A stretch of 64,000 nucleotides of DNA from NCBI RefSeq assembly GCF_050947335.1, contig NW_027473343.1, positions 992,001 to 1,056,000 on the forward strand, written 5' to 3'. The position numbers and the translations under genes are program-made. A model generated the notes under the pieces. That model saw only the letters and a list, made by a program, of their open reading frames with translations. It did not search any database and was not told where the DNA came from. This document shows positions 1-14,146 of the stretch, in pieces (the stretch's first letter is position 1; each line of letters begins with the position of its first letter). Source of the DNA: Megachile rotundata (lineage: Eukaryota; Arthropoda; Insecta; Hymenoptera; Megachilidae).

Positions 1-245
1 CAAAGTCATGCAATCACAATCATACAATCACAATCATGCAATCACAATGGTACAATCACAATCGTACAATCAGAATCGCACAATCACAATCGCACAATCA
101 CAATCATACAATCACAGTCATACAATCACAATCATACAATCACAATCATACTATCACAATCATACTATCACAATCATACAGTCACAATCATACAATCACA
201 ATCATACAATCAATATCATACAATCACAATCATACAATCACAATC

Positions 246-251
246 ATGCAT
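246..251. other. ATGCAT motif marking D modules
   Basis: A 13-bp unit reading ATGCATCACAATC creates the palindrome ATGCAT (NsiI site). The same motif is at 21,591, 23,744, 25,590 and 27,729 and I saw it nowhere else. It is thus a marker for D-type copies usable in a restriction map. Confidence 0.8.
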
Positions 252-748
252 CACAATCATACAATCACAATCATACTATCACAATCATACAATCACAATC
301 ATACAATCACAATCATACATTCAAAGTCATGCAATCACAATCATACAATCACAATCATGCAATCACAATCGTGCAATCACAATCGTACAATCACAATCGC
401 ACAATCACAATCGCACAATCACAATCATACAATCACAGTCATACAATCACAATCATACATTCACAATCATACTATCACAATCATACAATCACAATCATAC
501 TATCGCAATCATACAATCACAATCATACAATCACAATCATACAATCACAATCATGCAATCACAATCATGCAATCACAATCATACAATCGCTTTCATACAA
601 TCGCAATCATACAATCACAATCATACAATCACAATCGTACAATCACAATCATACAATCACAATCATACGATCGCAATCATACAATCACAATCATACCATC
701 ACAATCATACAATCACAATCATGCAATCAGAATCATACAATTACAATC

Positions 749-761
749 ATACATCACAATC
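749..761 (+). repeat. 13-bp unit ATACATCACAATC, phase-shifting
   Basis: One A is missing from the standard unit. Further copies lie near 6,098, 7,890, 9,695, 16,657, 18,418, 22,334, 23,355, 25,258, 26,333, 27,340, 28,472, 29,478, 30,107, 34,489, 35,497, 36,125, 47,086, 51,508, 52,066, 52,845, 54,199, 57,248, 57,806, 58,585, 59,938, 62,008, 62,566 and 63,344. They explain why several HOR lengths are not multiples of 14. The peptide frame changes at each one. Confidence 0.88.
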
Positions 762-795
762 ATACAATCACAATCATACAATCGCAATCATACAA

Positions 796-817
796 CTACC
801 ATCACCCAAATACAATC
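796..817 (+). repeat. CTACCATC-ACCCAAATAC cassette (alpha), first of 16
   Basis: Two adjacent variant units mark D, E and G modules. The leading C of CTACCATC is at 796, 1803, 6143, 16699, 22379, 23400, 26378, 27385, 28517, 29524, 30153, 34534, 35541, 36170, 54242 and 59982. In the copies I inspected it follows, some 40 bp earlier, the 13-bp unit ATACATCACAATC. It never occurs inside module B. Confidence 0.9.
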
Positions 818-1525
818 ATACAATCACAATCATACAATCACAATCGTACAATCACAATCATACAATCACAATCATACAATCACAATCATACTATCACAAT
901 CATACTATCGCAATCATACAATCGCAATCATACCATCACAATCATACAGTCACAACCATACAATCATAATCGTACAATCACAATCGCACAATCACAATCG
1001 CACAATCACAATCATACAATCACAGTCATACAATCACAATCATACAATCACAATCATACTATCACAATCATACAATCACAATCATACAATCACAATCATA
1101 CAATCAATATCATACAATCACAATCATACAATCACAATCATGCAATCACAATCATACAATCGCTTTCATACAATCGCAATCATACAATCACAATCATACA
1201 ATCACAATCATACAATCACAGACATACAATCACAATCTTACAATCACAATCATACAATCACAATCATACAGTCACAATCATACAATCACAATCACACAAT
1301 CACAATCATACTATCGCAATCATACAATCGCAATCATACCATCACAATCATACAGTCACAACCATACAATCATAATCATACAATCACAATCATACAATCA
1401 TAATCATACAATCGCAATCATACAATCGCAATCATACAATCACAATCATACAATCACAATCATACTTTCGCAATCATACAATCACAATCATACAATCACA
1501 ATCATACAATCACAATCATACAATT

Positions 1526-1640
1526 ACAATCATACAATCACAATCATACAATCACAATCATACAATCACAATCATACAATCACAATCATACAATCACAAT
1601 CATACAATCACAATCATACAATCACAATCATACAATCACA
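1526..1640 (+). repeat. Perfect 14-bp run, 115 bp
   Basis: Uninterrupted consensus follows an ATTACAATC variant (T at 1525) and ends at a CAGTC variant. Equal 115-bp runs with the same flanks lie at 27,108, 29,247 and 35,264. Confidence 0.93.
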
Positions 1641-1676
1641 GTCATACAATCACAGTCATACAATCGCAATCCTACA

Positions 1677-1713
1677 ATTACAATCTCCAAAATACAATCT
1701 CCCAAATACAATC
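1677..1713 (+). repeat. TCCAAAATAC-TCCCAAATAC cassette (gamma), first of 19
   Basis: Two variant units follow an ATTACAATC half. TCCAAAATAC starts at 1686, 7061, 17617, 23283, 27268, 29407, 30036, 34165, 35424, 36053, 40168, 44144, 46244, 50974, 51657, 56868, 57397, 61600 and 62157. In most cases CCTACAATTAC precedes it; at 51657, 57397 and 62157 TATAATTAC does. The latter subtype is restricted to G. Confidence 0.9.
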
Positions 1714-4700
1714 ATACAATCACAATCATACAATCATAATCATACAATTACAATCATACATCAGAATCATACAATCACAATCATACAATCGCAATCATAC
1801 AACTACCATCACCCAAATACAATCATACAATCACAATCATGCAATCACAATCATACAATCACAATCATACAATCACAATCATACAATCACAATCATACAA
1901 TCACAATCATACAATCACAATCATACATACAAAATCATGCAATCTCAATCATACAATCACAATCATGCAATCACAATCATATAATTACAATCATACAATC
2001 ACAATCATACAATCACAATCATACATACAAAATCATGCAATCTCAATCATACAATCACAATCATGCAATCACAATCATACAATCATAATAATACAATGAC
2101 AATCATACAATCACAATCATACAATCACAAAAATACAATCATAATCATACAATCACAATCATACAATCGCAATCATACAATCACAATCGTACTATCACAG
2201 TCATACAATCACAATCATACAATCACAATCATACATTCAAAGTCATGCAATCACAATCATACAATCACAATCATGCAATCACAATCGTACAATCGCAATC
2301 ATACAATCACAATCATACAATCACAATCATACTATCGCAATCATACAATCACAATCATACAATCACAATCATGCAATCACAATCATACAATCCCATTCAT
2401 ACAATCGCAATCTTACAATCACAATCATACAATCACAATCTTACAATCACAATCATACAATCACAAAAATACAATCATAATCATACAATCACAATCATAC
2501 AATCGCAATCATACAATCACAATCATACTATCACAATCATACAATCACAATCATAAAATCACAATCATACATTCAAAGTCATGCAATCACAATCATACAA
2601 TCACAATCATACAATCACAATCATGCAATCACAATCGTACAATCACAATCGTACAATCACAATCGCACAATCACAATCGCACAATCACAATCATACAATC
2701 ACAGTCATACAATCACAATCATACAATCACAATCATACTATCACAATCATACAATCACAATCATACAATCACAATCATACAATCAATATCATACAATCAC
2801 AATCATACAATCACAATCATGCAAACACAATCATACAATCACAATCATACTATCACAATCATACAATCACAATCATACAATCACAATCATACATTCAAAG
2901 TCATGCAATCACAATCATACAATCACAATCATGCAATCACAATCGTACAATCACAATCGTACAATCACAATTGCACAATCACAATCGCACAACCACAATC
3001 ATACAATCACAGTCATAAAATCACAATCATACAATCACAATCATACTATCACAATCATACAATCACAATCATACAATCACAATCATACAATCAATATCAT
3101 ACAATCACAATCATACAATCACAATCATGCAATCACAATCATACAATCGCTTTCATACAATCGCAATCATACAATCACAATCATACAATCACAATCGTAC
3201 ATTCACAATCATACAATCACAATCATACAATCACAATCATACAATCACAAAAATACAATCATAATCATACAATCACAATCATACGATCACAATCATACTA
3301 TCACAATCATACAATCACAATCATACAATCACAATCATACATTCAAAGTCATGCAATCACAATCATACAATCACAATCATGCAATGACAATCGTACAATC
3401 ACAATCGTACAATCACAATCGCACGATCACAATCGCACAATCACAGTCATACAATCACAGTCATACAATCACAATCATACAATCACAATCATACTATCAC
3501 AATCATACAGTCACAATCATACAATCATAATCATACAATCACAATCATACAATCATAATCATACAATCACAATCATACAATCGCAATCATACAATCACAA
3601 TCATACAATCACAATCATACTATCGCAATCATACAATCACAATCATACAATCACAATCATGCAATCACAATCATACAATCGCAATCTTACAATCACAATC
3701 ATACAATCACAATCATACAATCACAATCATACAATCACAAAAATACAATCATAATCATACAATCACAATCATACAATCGCAATCATACAATCACAATCAT
3801 ACTATCACAATCATACAATCACAATCATACAATCACAATCATACAATCGCTTTCATACAATCGCAATCATACAATCACAATCATACAATCACAATCGTAC
3901 AATCACAATCATACAATCACAATCATACAATCACAATCATACAATCACAAAAATACAATCATAATCATACAACCACAATCATACTATCGCAATCATACAA
4001 TCGCAATCATACCATCACAATCATACAGTCACAACCATACAATCATAATCATACAATCACAATCATACAATCATAATCATACAATCACAATCATACAATC
4101 GCAATCATACAATCACAATCATACAATCGCAATCATACTATCGCAATCATACAATCACAATCATACAATCACAATCATACAATCACAATCATGCAATCAC
4201 AATCATACAATCGCTTTCATACAATCGCAATCATACAATCACAATCATACAATCACAATCATACAATCACAATCTTACAATCACAATCATACAATCACAA
4301 AAATACAATCATAATCATACAATCACAATCATACAATCGCAATCATACAATCACAATCATACTATCACAATCATACAATCACAATCATAAAATCACAATC
4401 ATACATTCAAAGTCATGCAATCACAATCATACAATCACAATCATACAATCACAATCATCGAATCACAATCGTACAATCACAATCGTACAATCACAATCGC
4501 ACAATCACAATCGCACAATCACAATCATACAATCACAGTCATACAATCACAATCATACAATCACAATCATACTATCACAATCATACAATCACAATCATAC
4601 AATCAATATCATACAATCACAATCATACAATCACAATCATGCAAACACAATCATACAATCACAATCATACTATCACAATCATACAATCACAATCATACAA

Positions 4701-5050
4701 TCACAATCATACATTCAAAGTCATGCAATCACAATCATACAATCACAATCATGCAATCACAATCGTACAATCACAATCGTACAATCACAATTGCACAATC
4801 ACAATCGCACAACCACAATCATACAATCACAGTCATACAATCACAATCATACAATCACAATCATACTATCACAATCATACAATCACAATCATACAATCAC
4901 AATCATACAATCAATATCATACAATCACAATCATACAATCACAATCATGCAATCACAATCATACAATCGCTTTCATACAATCGCAATCATACAATCACAA
5001 TCATACAATCACAATCGTACAATCACAATCATACAATCACAATCATACAA

Positions 5051-5068
5051 TCACAATACATACAATCA
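5051..5068 (+). repeat. 15-bp unit with inserted A (CAATACATAC)
   Basis: One additional A stands before CATAC. Other copies are near 12,723, 14,617 and 15,387, the last two in the 771-bp pair. They explain the +1 in the 771 and 1,933-bp periods. Confidence 0.85.
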
Positions 5069-6858
5069 CAAAAATACAATCATAATCATACAATCACAAT
5101 CATACGATCACAATCATACTATCACAATTATACAATCACAATCATACAATCACAATCATACATTCAAAGTCATGCAATCACAATCATACAATCACAATCA
5201 TGCAATGACAATCGTACAATCACAATCGTACAATCACAATCGCACGATCACAATCGCACAATCACAGTCATACAATCACAGTCATACAATCACAATCATA
5301 CAATCACAATCATACTATCACAATCATACAGTCACAATCATACAATCATAATCATACAATCACAATCATACAATCATAATCATACAATCACAATCATACA
5401 ATCGCAATCATACAATCACAATCATACAATCACAATCATACTATCGCAATCATACAATCACAATCATACAATCACAATCATGCAATCACAATCATACAAT
5501 CGCAATCTTACAATCACAATCATACAATCACAATCATACAATCACAATCATACAATCACAATCATACAATCACAAAAATACAATCATAATCATACAATCA
5601 CAATCATACAATCGCAATCATACAATCACAATCATACTATCACAATCATACAATCACAATCATACAATCACAATCATACATTCAAAGTCATGCAATCACA
5701 ATCATACAATCACAATCATGCAATCACAATCATACAATCGCTTTCATACAATCGCAATCATACAATCACAATCATACAATCACAATCGTACAATCACAAT
5801 CATACAATCACAATCATACAATCACAATCATACAATCACAAAAATACAATCATAATCATACAACCACAATCATACTATCGCAATCATACAATCGCAATCA
5901 TACAATCACAATCATACAATCACAATCGTACAATCACAATCATACAATCACAATCATACAATCACAATCATACAATCACAAAAATACAATCATAATCATA
6001 CAATCACAATCATACGATCGCAATCATACAATCACAATCATATAATCACAATCATACAATCACAATCATACAATCATAATCATACAATTACAATCATACA
6101 TCACAATCATACAATCACAATCATACAATCGCAATCATACAACTACCATCACCCAAATACAATCATACAATCACAATCATACAATCACAATCGTACAATC
6201 ACAATCATACAATCACAATCATACAATCACAATCATACTATCACAATCATACTATCGCAATCATACAATCGCAATCATACCATCACAATCATACAGTCAC
6301 AACCATACAATCATAATCGTACAATCACAATCGCACAATCACAATCATACAATCACAGTCATACGATCACAATCATACAATCACAATCATACTATCACAA
6401 TCATACAATCACAATCATACAATCACAATCATACAATCAATATCATACAATCACAATCATACAATCACAATCATGCAATCACAATCATACAATCGCTTTC
6501 ATACAATCGCAATCATACAATCACAATCATACAATCACAATCATACAATCACAGACATACAATCACAATCTTACAATCACAATCATACAATCACAATCAT
6601 ACAGTCACAATCATACAATCACAATCACACAATCACAATCATACTATCGCAATCATACAATCGCAATCATACCATCACAATCATACAGTCACAACCATAC
6701 AATCATAATCATACAATCACAATCATACAATCATAATCATACAATCGCAATCATACAATCGCAATCATACAATCACAATCATACAATCACAATCATACTA
6801 TCGCAATCATACAATCACAATCATACAATCACAATCATACAATCACAATCATACAATT

Positions 6859-7006
6859 ACAATCATACAATCACAATCATACAATCACAATCATACAATC
6901 ACAATCATACAATCACAATCATACAATCACAATCATACAATCACAATCATACAATCACAATCATACAATCACAATCATACAATCACAATCATACAATCAC
7001 AATCAT
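6859..7006 (+). repeat. Perfect 14-bp run, 148 bp
   Basis: Uninterrupted consensus lies between an ATTACAATC variant (T at 6858) and an ATGCAATC variant (G at 7007). This is the longest class of perfect run I found in the window. Confidence 0.93.
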
Positions 7007-7190
7007 GCAATCACAATCATACAATCACAATCATACAATCGCAATCCTACAATTACAATCTCCAAAATACAATCTCCCAAATACAATCATACAATCACAA
7101 TCATACAATCATAATCATACAATCACAATCATACAATCACAATCATACAATCACAACCATACAATCACAATCTTACAATCACAATCATAC

Positions 7191-7580
7191 TATCACAATC
7201 ATACAATCACAATCATACAATCACAATCATACTATCACAATCATACAATCACAATCATACATTCACAATCATACAATCACAGTCATACAATCACAATCCT
7301 ACAATCACTATCATACTATCACAATCATACAATCACAATCATACAATCACAATCATACAATCACAATCATACATACAAAATCATGCAATCTCAATCATAC
7401 AATCACAAACATGCAATCACAATCATACAATCATAATCATACAATGACAATCATACAATCATAATCATACAATCACAATCATACAATCACAATCATACAA
7501 TCACAATCATACAATCACAATCATACAATCACAATCATACAATCACAATCATACAATCACAATCATACAATCACAATCAT
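7191..7580 (+). repeat. Bridge segment between modules E and B
   Basis: A short string of units includes CCTACAATCACTATC variants and ends in an ATACATACAAAATC unit. It recurs at about 17.75-18.11 kb (offset 10,556 at its start) and at about 46.3-46.78 kb. Each time it lies between an E-type tail and a B module. In this copy the ATACATACAAAATC landmark occurs twice, before the ATGs at 7383 and 7593. No coding or regulatory signal is visible. Confidence 0.75.
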
Positions 7581-9384
7581 ACATACAAAATCATGCAATC
7601 TCAATCATACAATCACAAACATGCAATCACAATCATACAATCATAATCATACAATGACAATCATACAATCATAATCATACAATCACAATCTTACAATCAC
7701 AATCATACTATCACAATCATACTATCACAATCATACAATCACAATCGCACAATCACAATCATACAATCACAGTCATACAATCACAATCATACAATCACAA
7801 TCATACGAACGCAATCATACAATCACAATCATACCATCACAATCATACAATCACAATCATGCAATCAAAATCATACAATTACAATCATACATCACAATCA
7901 TACAATCACAATCATACAATCGCAATCATACAACTACAATCTCCCAAATACAATCTCCCAAATACAATCATACAATCACAATCATACAATCACAAACATA
8001 CAATCACAATCATACTATCACAATCATACAAACACAATCATACAATCACAATCATACAATCACAATCATACAATCACAATCATACAACCACAATCAGACA
8101 ATCACAATCATACAATAACAATCATACAATCACAGTCATATAATCACAGTCATACAATCACAATCATACTATCACTATCATACAATCACAATCATACAAT
8201 CACAGTCATACAATCGCAATCATACAATCACAATCATACCATCACAATCATACAATCACAGTCATACAATCACAGTCATACAATCACAATCATACAATCA
8301 CAATCATACAGTCACAATCATACAATCACAATCATACAATCACAGTCATTCTATCGCAATCATACAATCACAATCATACCATCGCAATCATACGATCACA
8401 GTCATACAATCACAATCATACAATCACAACCATACAATCACAATCATACAAACACAATCATACAGTCACAATCATACAATCACAATCATACAATCGCAAG
8501 CATACAATCACAATCATACAATCACAATCATACAATCGCGAACATACAATTACAATCTCCCAAATACAATCATACAATCACAATCATGCAATCACAATCA
8601 TACAATCACAATCATACAATCGCAACCATACAATCACAATCATACTATCACAATCATAAAATCACAATCATGCAATCACAATCATACAATCATAATCAGA
8701 CAATGACAATCATACAATCACAATCATACAATCACAATCATACAATCACAATCATACTATCGCAATCTTACAATCACAATCATACTATCACAATCAAACA
8801 ATCATAATCATACTATCACAATCATACAATCACAATCATACAATCTCAATCATACATGCAAAATCATGCAATCTCAATCATACAATCACAATCATGCCAT
8901 CACAATCATACAATCATAATCATACAATGACAATCAACCAATCATAATCATACAATCACAATCATACAATCACAATCATACAGTCACAATCGTACAATCA
9001 CAATCGCACAATCACAATCATACTATCACAGTCATACAATCACAATCATACAATCACAATCATACTATCACAATCATACAATCACAATCATACAATCACA
9101 ATCATACCATCACTGTCATTCAATCATAATCATACAATCACAATCACACAATCACAATCGTACAATCACAATCGTACAATCACAATCGCACAACCACAAT
9201 CATACAATCACAGTCATACAATCACAATCATACAATCACAATCATACTATCACAATCATACAATCACAATCATACAATCACAATCATACAATCACAATCA
9301 TACAATCACAGTCATACAATCACAATCATACAATCACAATCATACAATCACAATCATACAATCACAATCATACAATCACAATCA
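7580..9384 (+). repeat. Higher-order module B, tandem copy 1 (1,805 bp)
   Basis: It starts at the ATACATACAAAATC landmark (ATG 7593) and repeats at +1,805 bp (ATG 9398). It contains the TCCCAAATAC doublet cassette at 7934 and the single cassette near 8,552. One 14-bp unit is gained near 8,735 and one is lost near 8,840 relative to copy 2, which cancel out. 1,805 is one less than 129 units, in line with an internal 13-bp unit (ATACATCACAATC near 7,890). Confidence 0.9.
7934..7968 (+). repeat. CTACAATC-TCCCAAATAC doublet cassette (beta), first of 7
   Basis: The unit TCCCAAATACAATC occurs twice in a row after CTACAATC. Positions of the leading C: 7934, 9739, 18462, 47130, 52110, 57850 and 62610. 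It marks every B module and the middle of each G copy, so G contains a B-derived part. The CCC in this cassette family and in alpha is the longest C run I noticed. Confidence 0.9.
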
Positions 9385-11400
9385 TACATACAAAATCATG
9401 CAATCTCAATCATACAATCACAAACATGCAATCACAATCATACAATCATAATCATACAATGACAATCATACAATCATAATCATACAATCACAATCTTACA
9501 ATCACAATCATACTATCACAATCATACTATCACAATCATACAATCACAATCGCACAATCACAATCATACAATCACAGTCATACAATCACAATCATACAAT
9601 CACAATCATACGAACGCAATCATACAATCACAATCATACCATCACAATCATACAATCACAATCATGCAATCAAAATCATACAATTACAATCATACATCAC
9701 AATCATACAATCACAATCATACAATCGCAATCATACAACTACAATCTCCCAAATACAATCTCCCAAATACAATCATACAATCACAATCATACAATCACAA
9801 ACATACAATCACAATCATACTATCACAATCATACAAACACAATCATACAATCACAATCATACAATCACAATCATACAATCACAATCATACAACCACAATC
9901 AGACAATCACAATCATACAATAACAATCATACAATCACAGTCATATAATCACAGTCATACAATCACAATCATACTATCACTATCATACAATCACAATCAT
10001 ACAATCACAGTCATACAATCGCAATCATACAATCACAATCATACCATCACAATCATACAATCACAGTCATACAATCACAGTCATACAATCACAATCATAC
10101 AATCACAATCATACAGTCACAATCATACAATCACAATCATACAATCACAGTCATTCTATCGCAATCATACAATCACAATCATACCATCGCAATCATACGA
10201 TCACAGTCATACAATCACAATCATACAATCACAACCATACAATCACAATCATACAAACACAATCATACAGTCACAATCATACAATCACAATCATACAATC
10301 GCAAGCATACAATCACAATCATACAATCACAATCATACAATCGCGAACATACAATTACAATCTCCCAAATACAATCATACAATCACAATCATGCAATCAC
10401 AATCATACAATCACAATCATACAATCGCAACCATACAATCACAATCATACTATCACAATCATAAAATCACAATCATGCAATCACAATCATACAATCATAA
10501 TCAGACAATGACAATCATACAATCACAATCATACAATCACAATCATACTATCGCAATCTTACAATCACAATCATACTATCACAATCAAACAATCATAATC
10601 ATACTATCACAATCATACAATCACAATCATACAATCACAATCATACAATCACAATCATACATGCAAAATCATGCAATCTCAATCATACAATCACAATCAT
10701 GCCATCACAATCATACAATCATAATCATACAATGACAATCAACCAATCATAATCATACAATCACAATCATACAATCACAATCATACAGTCACAATCGTAC
10801 AATCACAATCGCACAATCACAATCATACTATCACAGTCATACAATCACAATCATACAATCACAATCATACTATCACAATCATACAATCACAATCATACAA
10901 TCACAATCATACCATCACTGTCATTCAATCATAATCATACAATCACAATCACACAATCACAATCGTACAATCACAATCGTACAATCACAATCGCACAACC
11001 ACAATCATACAATCACAGTCATACAATCACAATCATACAATCACAATCATACTATCACAATCATACAATCACAATCATACAATCACAATCATACAATCAC
11101 AATCATACAATCACAGTCATACAATCACAATCATACAATCACAATCATACAATCACAATCATACAATCACAATCATACAAACACAATCATACTATCGCAA
11201 TCATACAATCGCAATCATACAACCACAATCAGACAATCACAATCATACAATCACAATCATACAATCACAATCATACAATCTCAATCATACAATCACAATC
11301 ATACTATCACAATCATACAATCGCAATCATACAATCACAATCATACAATCAATATCGTACAATCACAATCATACAATCACAATCATACAATCACAATCAT
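9385..11400 (+). repeat. Higher-order module B, tandem copy 2, with extra tail
   Basis: It matches 7,580-9,384 at +1,805 bp up to about 11,190. It then runs on into a tail (AAACACAATC, TACTATCGCAATC, TACAACCACAATCAGAC variants) that copy 1 lacks. The tail reappears after the B copy at 18.1 kb, so it belongs to the full module, and copy 1 was probably cut short by the tandem duplication. The doublet cassette is at 9739. Confidence 0.88.
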
Positions 11401-13332
11401 ACATACAAAATCATGAAATCTCAATCATACAATCACAAAAATACAATCATAATCATACAATCACAATCATACAATCGCAATCATACAATCACAATCATAC
11501 TATCACAATCATACAATCACAACCATACAATCACAATCATACATTCAAAGTCATGCAATCTCAATCATACAATCACAATCATGCAATCACAATCGTACAA
11601 TCACAATCGTACAATCACAATCATACAATCACAATCATACAATCACAATCGTACAATGACAAACATACAATCACAATCATACAATCACAATCATACAATC
11701 ACAATCATACAATCACAAAGATACAATCATAATCATACAATCACAATCATACAATCACAATCATACTATCACAATCATACAAACACAATCATACAATCAC
11801 TATCATACAATCACAATCATACAATCACAGTCATACAATCACAATCTTACAATCACAATCATACTATCACAATCATACAATCACAATCATACAATCACAG
11901 TCATACAATCACAATCTTACAATCACAATCATACAATCACAATCATACAATCACAGTCATACAATAACAGTCATACAATCACAATCTTACAATCACAATC
12001 ATACATTCAAAATCATGCAATCACAATCATACAATCACAACCATACATTCAAAGTCATGCAATCACAATCATACAATCACAATCATGCAATCACAATCGT
12101 ACAATCACAATCGTACAATCACAATCGCACAATCACAATCGCACAATCACAATCATACAATCACAGTCATACAATCACAGTCATACAATCACAATCATAC
12201 TATCACAATCATAAAATCACAATCATACAATCACAATCATACTATCACAATCATACAATCACAATCATACAATCAATATCATACAATCACAATCATACAA
12301 TCACAATCATGCAAACACAATCATACAATCACAATCATACTATCACAATCATACAATCACAATCATACAATCACAATCATACATTCAAAGTCATGCAATC
12401 ACAATCATACAATCACAATCATGCAATCACAATCGTACAATCACAATCGTACAATCACAATTGCACAATCACAATCGCACAACCACAATCATACAATCAC
12501 AGTCATACAATCACAATCATACAATCACAATCATACTATCACAATCATACAATCACAATCATACAATCACAATCATACAATCAATATCATACAATCACAA
12601 TAATACAATCACAATCATGCAATCACAATCATACAATCGCTTTCATACAATCGCAATCATACAATCACAATCATACAATCACAATCGTACAATCACAATC
12701 ATACAATCACAATCATACAATCACAATACATACAATCACAAAAATACAATCATAATCATACAATCACAATCATACGATCACAATCATACTATCACAATCA
12801 TACAATCACAATCATACAATCACAATCATACATTCAAAGTCATGCAATCACAATCATACAATCACAATCATGCAATGACAATCGTACAATCGCAATCGTA
12901 CAATCACAATCGCACGATCACAATCGCACAATCACAGTCATACAATCACAGTCATACAATCACAATCATACAATCACAATCATACTATCACAATCATACA
13001 GTCACAATCATACAATCATAATCATACAATCACAATCATACAATCATAATCATACAATCACAATCATACAATCGCAATCATACAATCACAATCATACAAT
13101 CACAATAATACTATCGCAATCATACAATCACAATCATACAATCACAATCATGCAATCACAATCATACAATCGCAATCTTACAATCACAATCATACAATCA
13201 CAATCATACAATCACAATCATACAATCACAATCATACAATCACAAAAATACAATCATAATCATACAATCACAATCATACAATCGCAATCATACAATCACA
13301 ATCATACTATCACAATCATACAATCACAATCA
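11401..13332 (+). repeat. Higher-order module C, tandem copy 1 (1,933-bp period)
   Basis: It starts at an ATACATACAAAATC unit followed by ATGAAATC (ATG 11413). The same landmark recurs at 13346 (+1,933), 20164, 48650 and 54558. A variant AAGATAC near 11,717 is AAAATAC in the second copy, one of few substitutions. Offset 1,933 falls to 1,891 past about 12.2 kb, so this copy has 42 bp (three units) more than the second. Confidence 0.88.
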
Positions 13333-14146
13333 TACATACAAAATCATGAAATCTCAATCATACAATCACAAAAATACAATCATAATCATACAATCACAAT
13401 CATACAATCGCAATCATACAATCACAATCATACTATCACAATCATACAATCACAACCATACAATCACAATCATACATTCAAAGTCATGCAATCTCAATCA
13501 TACAATCACAATCATGCAATCACAATCGTACAATCACAATCGTACAATCACAATCATACAATCACAATCATACAATCACAATCGTACAATGACAAACATA
13601 CAATCACAATCATACAATCACAATCATACAATCACAATCATACAATCACAAAAATACAATCATAATCATACAATCACAATCATACAATCACAATCATACT
13701 ATCACAATCATACAAACACAATCATACAATCACAATCATACAATCACAATCATACAATCACAGTCATACAATCACAATCTTACAATCACAATCATACTAT
13801 CACAATCATACAATCACAATCATACAATCACAGTCATACAATCACAATCTTACAATCACAATCATACAATCACAATCATACAATCACAGTCATACAATAA
13901 CAGTCATACAATCACAATCTTACAATCACAATCATACATTCAAAATCATGCAATCACAATCATACAATCACAACCATACATTCAAAGTCATGCAATCACA
14001 ATCATACAATCACAATCATGCAATCACAATCGTACAATCACAATCGTACAATCACAATCGCACAATCACAATCGCACAATCACAATCATACAATCACAGT
14101 CATACAATCACAGTCATACAATCACAATCATACTATCACAATCATA
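13333..14146 (+). repeat. Higher-order module C, tandem copy 2 (head part)
   Basis: This is a nearly identical copy of 11.40-12.2 kb. The ATGs after landmark units at 13346 and 13948 pair with those at 11413 and 12015 at +1,933 bp. At about 14,147 it runs into the 771-bp duplication described next. No gene is present. Confidence 0.85.

Larger units (their letters stand above)
1..1832 (+). repeat. Higher-order module D, first copy
   Basis: This module begins inside an ATTCAAAGTC variant unit. It carries an ATGCATCAC 13-bp unit at 246, CGCTTTC units, two CTACCATCACCC cassettes (796 and 1803) and a TCCAAAATAC cassette at 1686. From 553 on it matches 28,274 onward at a constant offset of 27,721 bp. 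It also matches about 21.35-23.43 kb, at offsets of 21,345 before position ~330 and 21,583 after ~550, so this copy lacks about 239 bp relative to that one. No gene is present. Confidence 0.85.
1833..7190 (+). repeat. Higher-order module E, first copy
   Basis: This continues collinearly with 29.55-34.29 kb. Offsets step from 27,721 to 27,707, 28,140, 27,832, 27,902 and finally 27,104 bp, showing several gains and losses of unit blocks. A 308-bp (22-unit) excess lies between 2,581 and 3,351. A 798-bp (57-unit) excess lies between about 5.4 and 6.47 kb, relative to the 33 kb copy. ATTCAAAGTC landmark units precede the ATGs at 2245, 2581, 2903, 3351, 4415, 4723, 5172 and 5690. Confidence 0.8.

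Noticed and set aside
246..251. ATGCAT and CGATCG palindromes (for example CGATCG at 668) considered as regulatory sites.
   Set aside because: They arise from single-base variants of the unit and travel with their HOR copies. They are useful as map markers only.
8..1403. Two overlapping 455-codon frames at the window start, resembling a His/Asn/Gln-rich repeat protein.
   Set aside because: They overlap over nearly their full length in different frames and encode the same repeat, which the 14-bp periodicity alone explains.
1686..1713. CCC-containing cassettes considered as remnants of an inserted element.
   Set aside because: Each unit is still 14 bp and differs from consensus by a few substitutions (TCCAAAATACAATC, TCCCAAATACAATC). 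No target-site duplication or foreign sequence is seen.
3241..3270. A-rich CACAAAAATAC with CATAATC considered as a polyadenylation or promoter signal.
   Set aside because: It is one recurrent variant unit pair found dozens of times. There is no AATAAA, TATA box or start-site context, and it is more simply a repeat variant.
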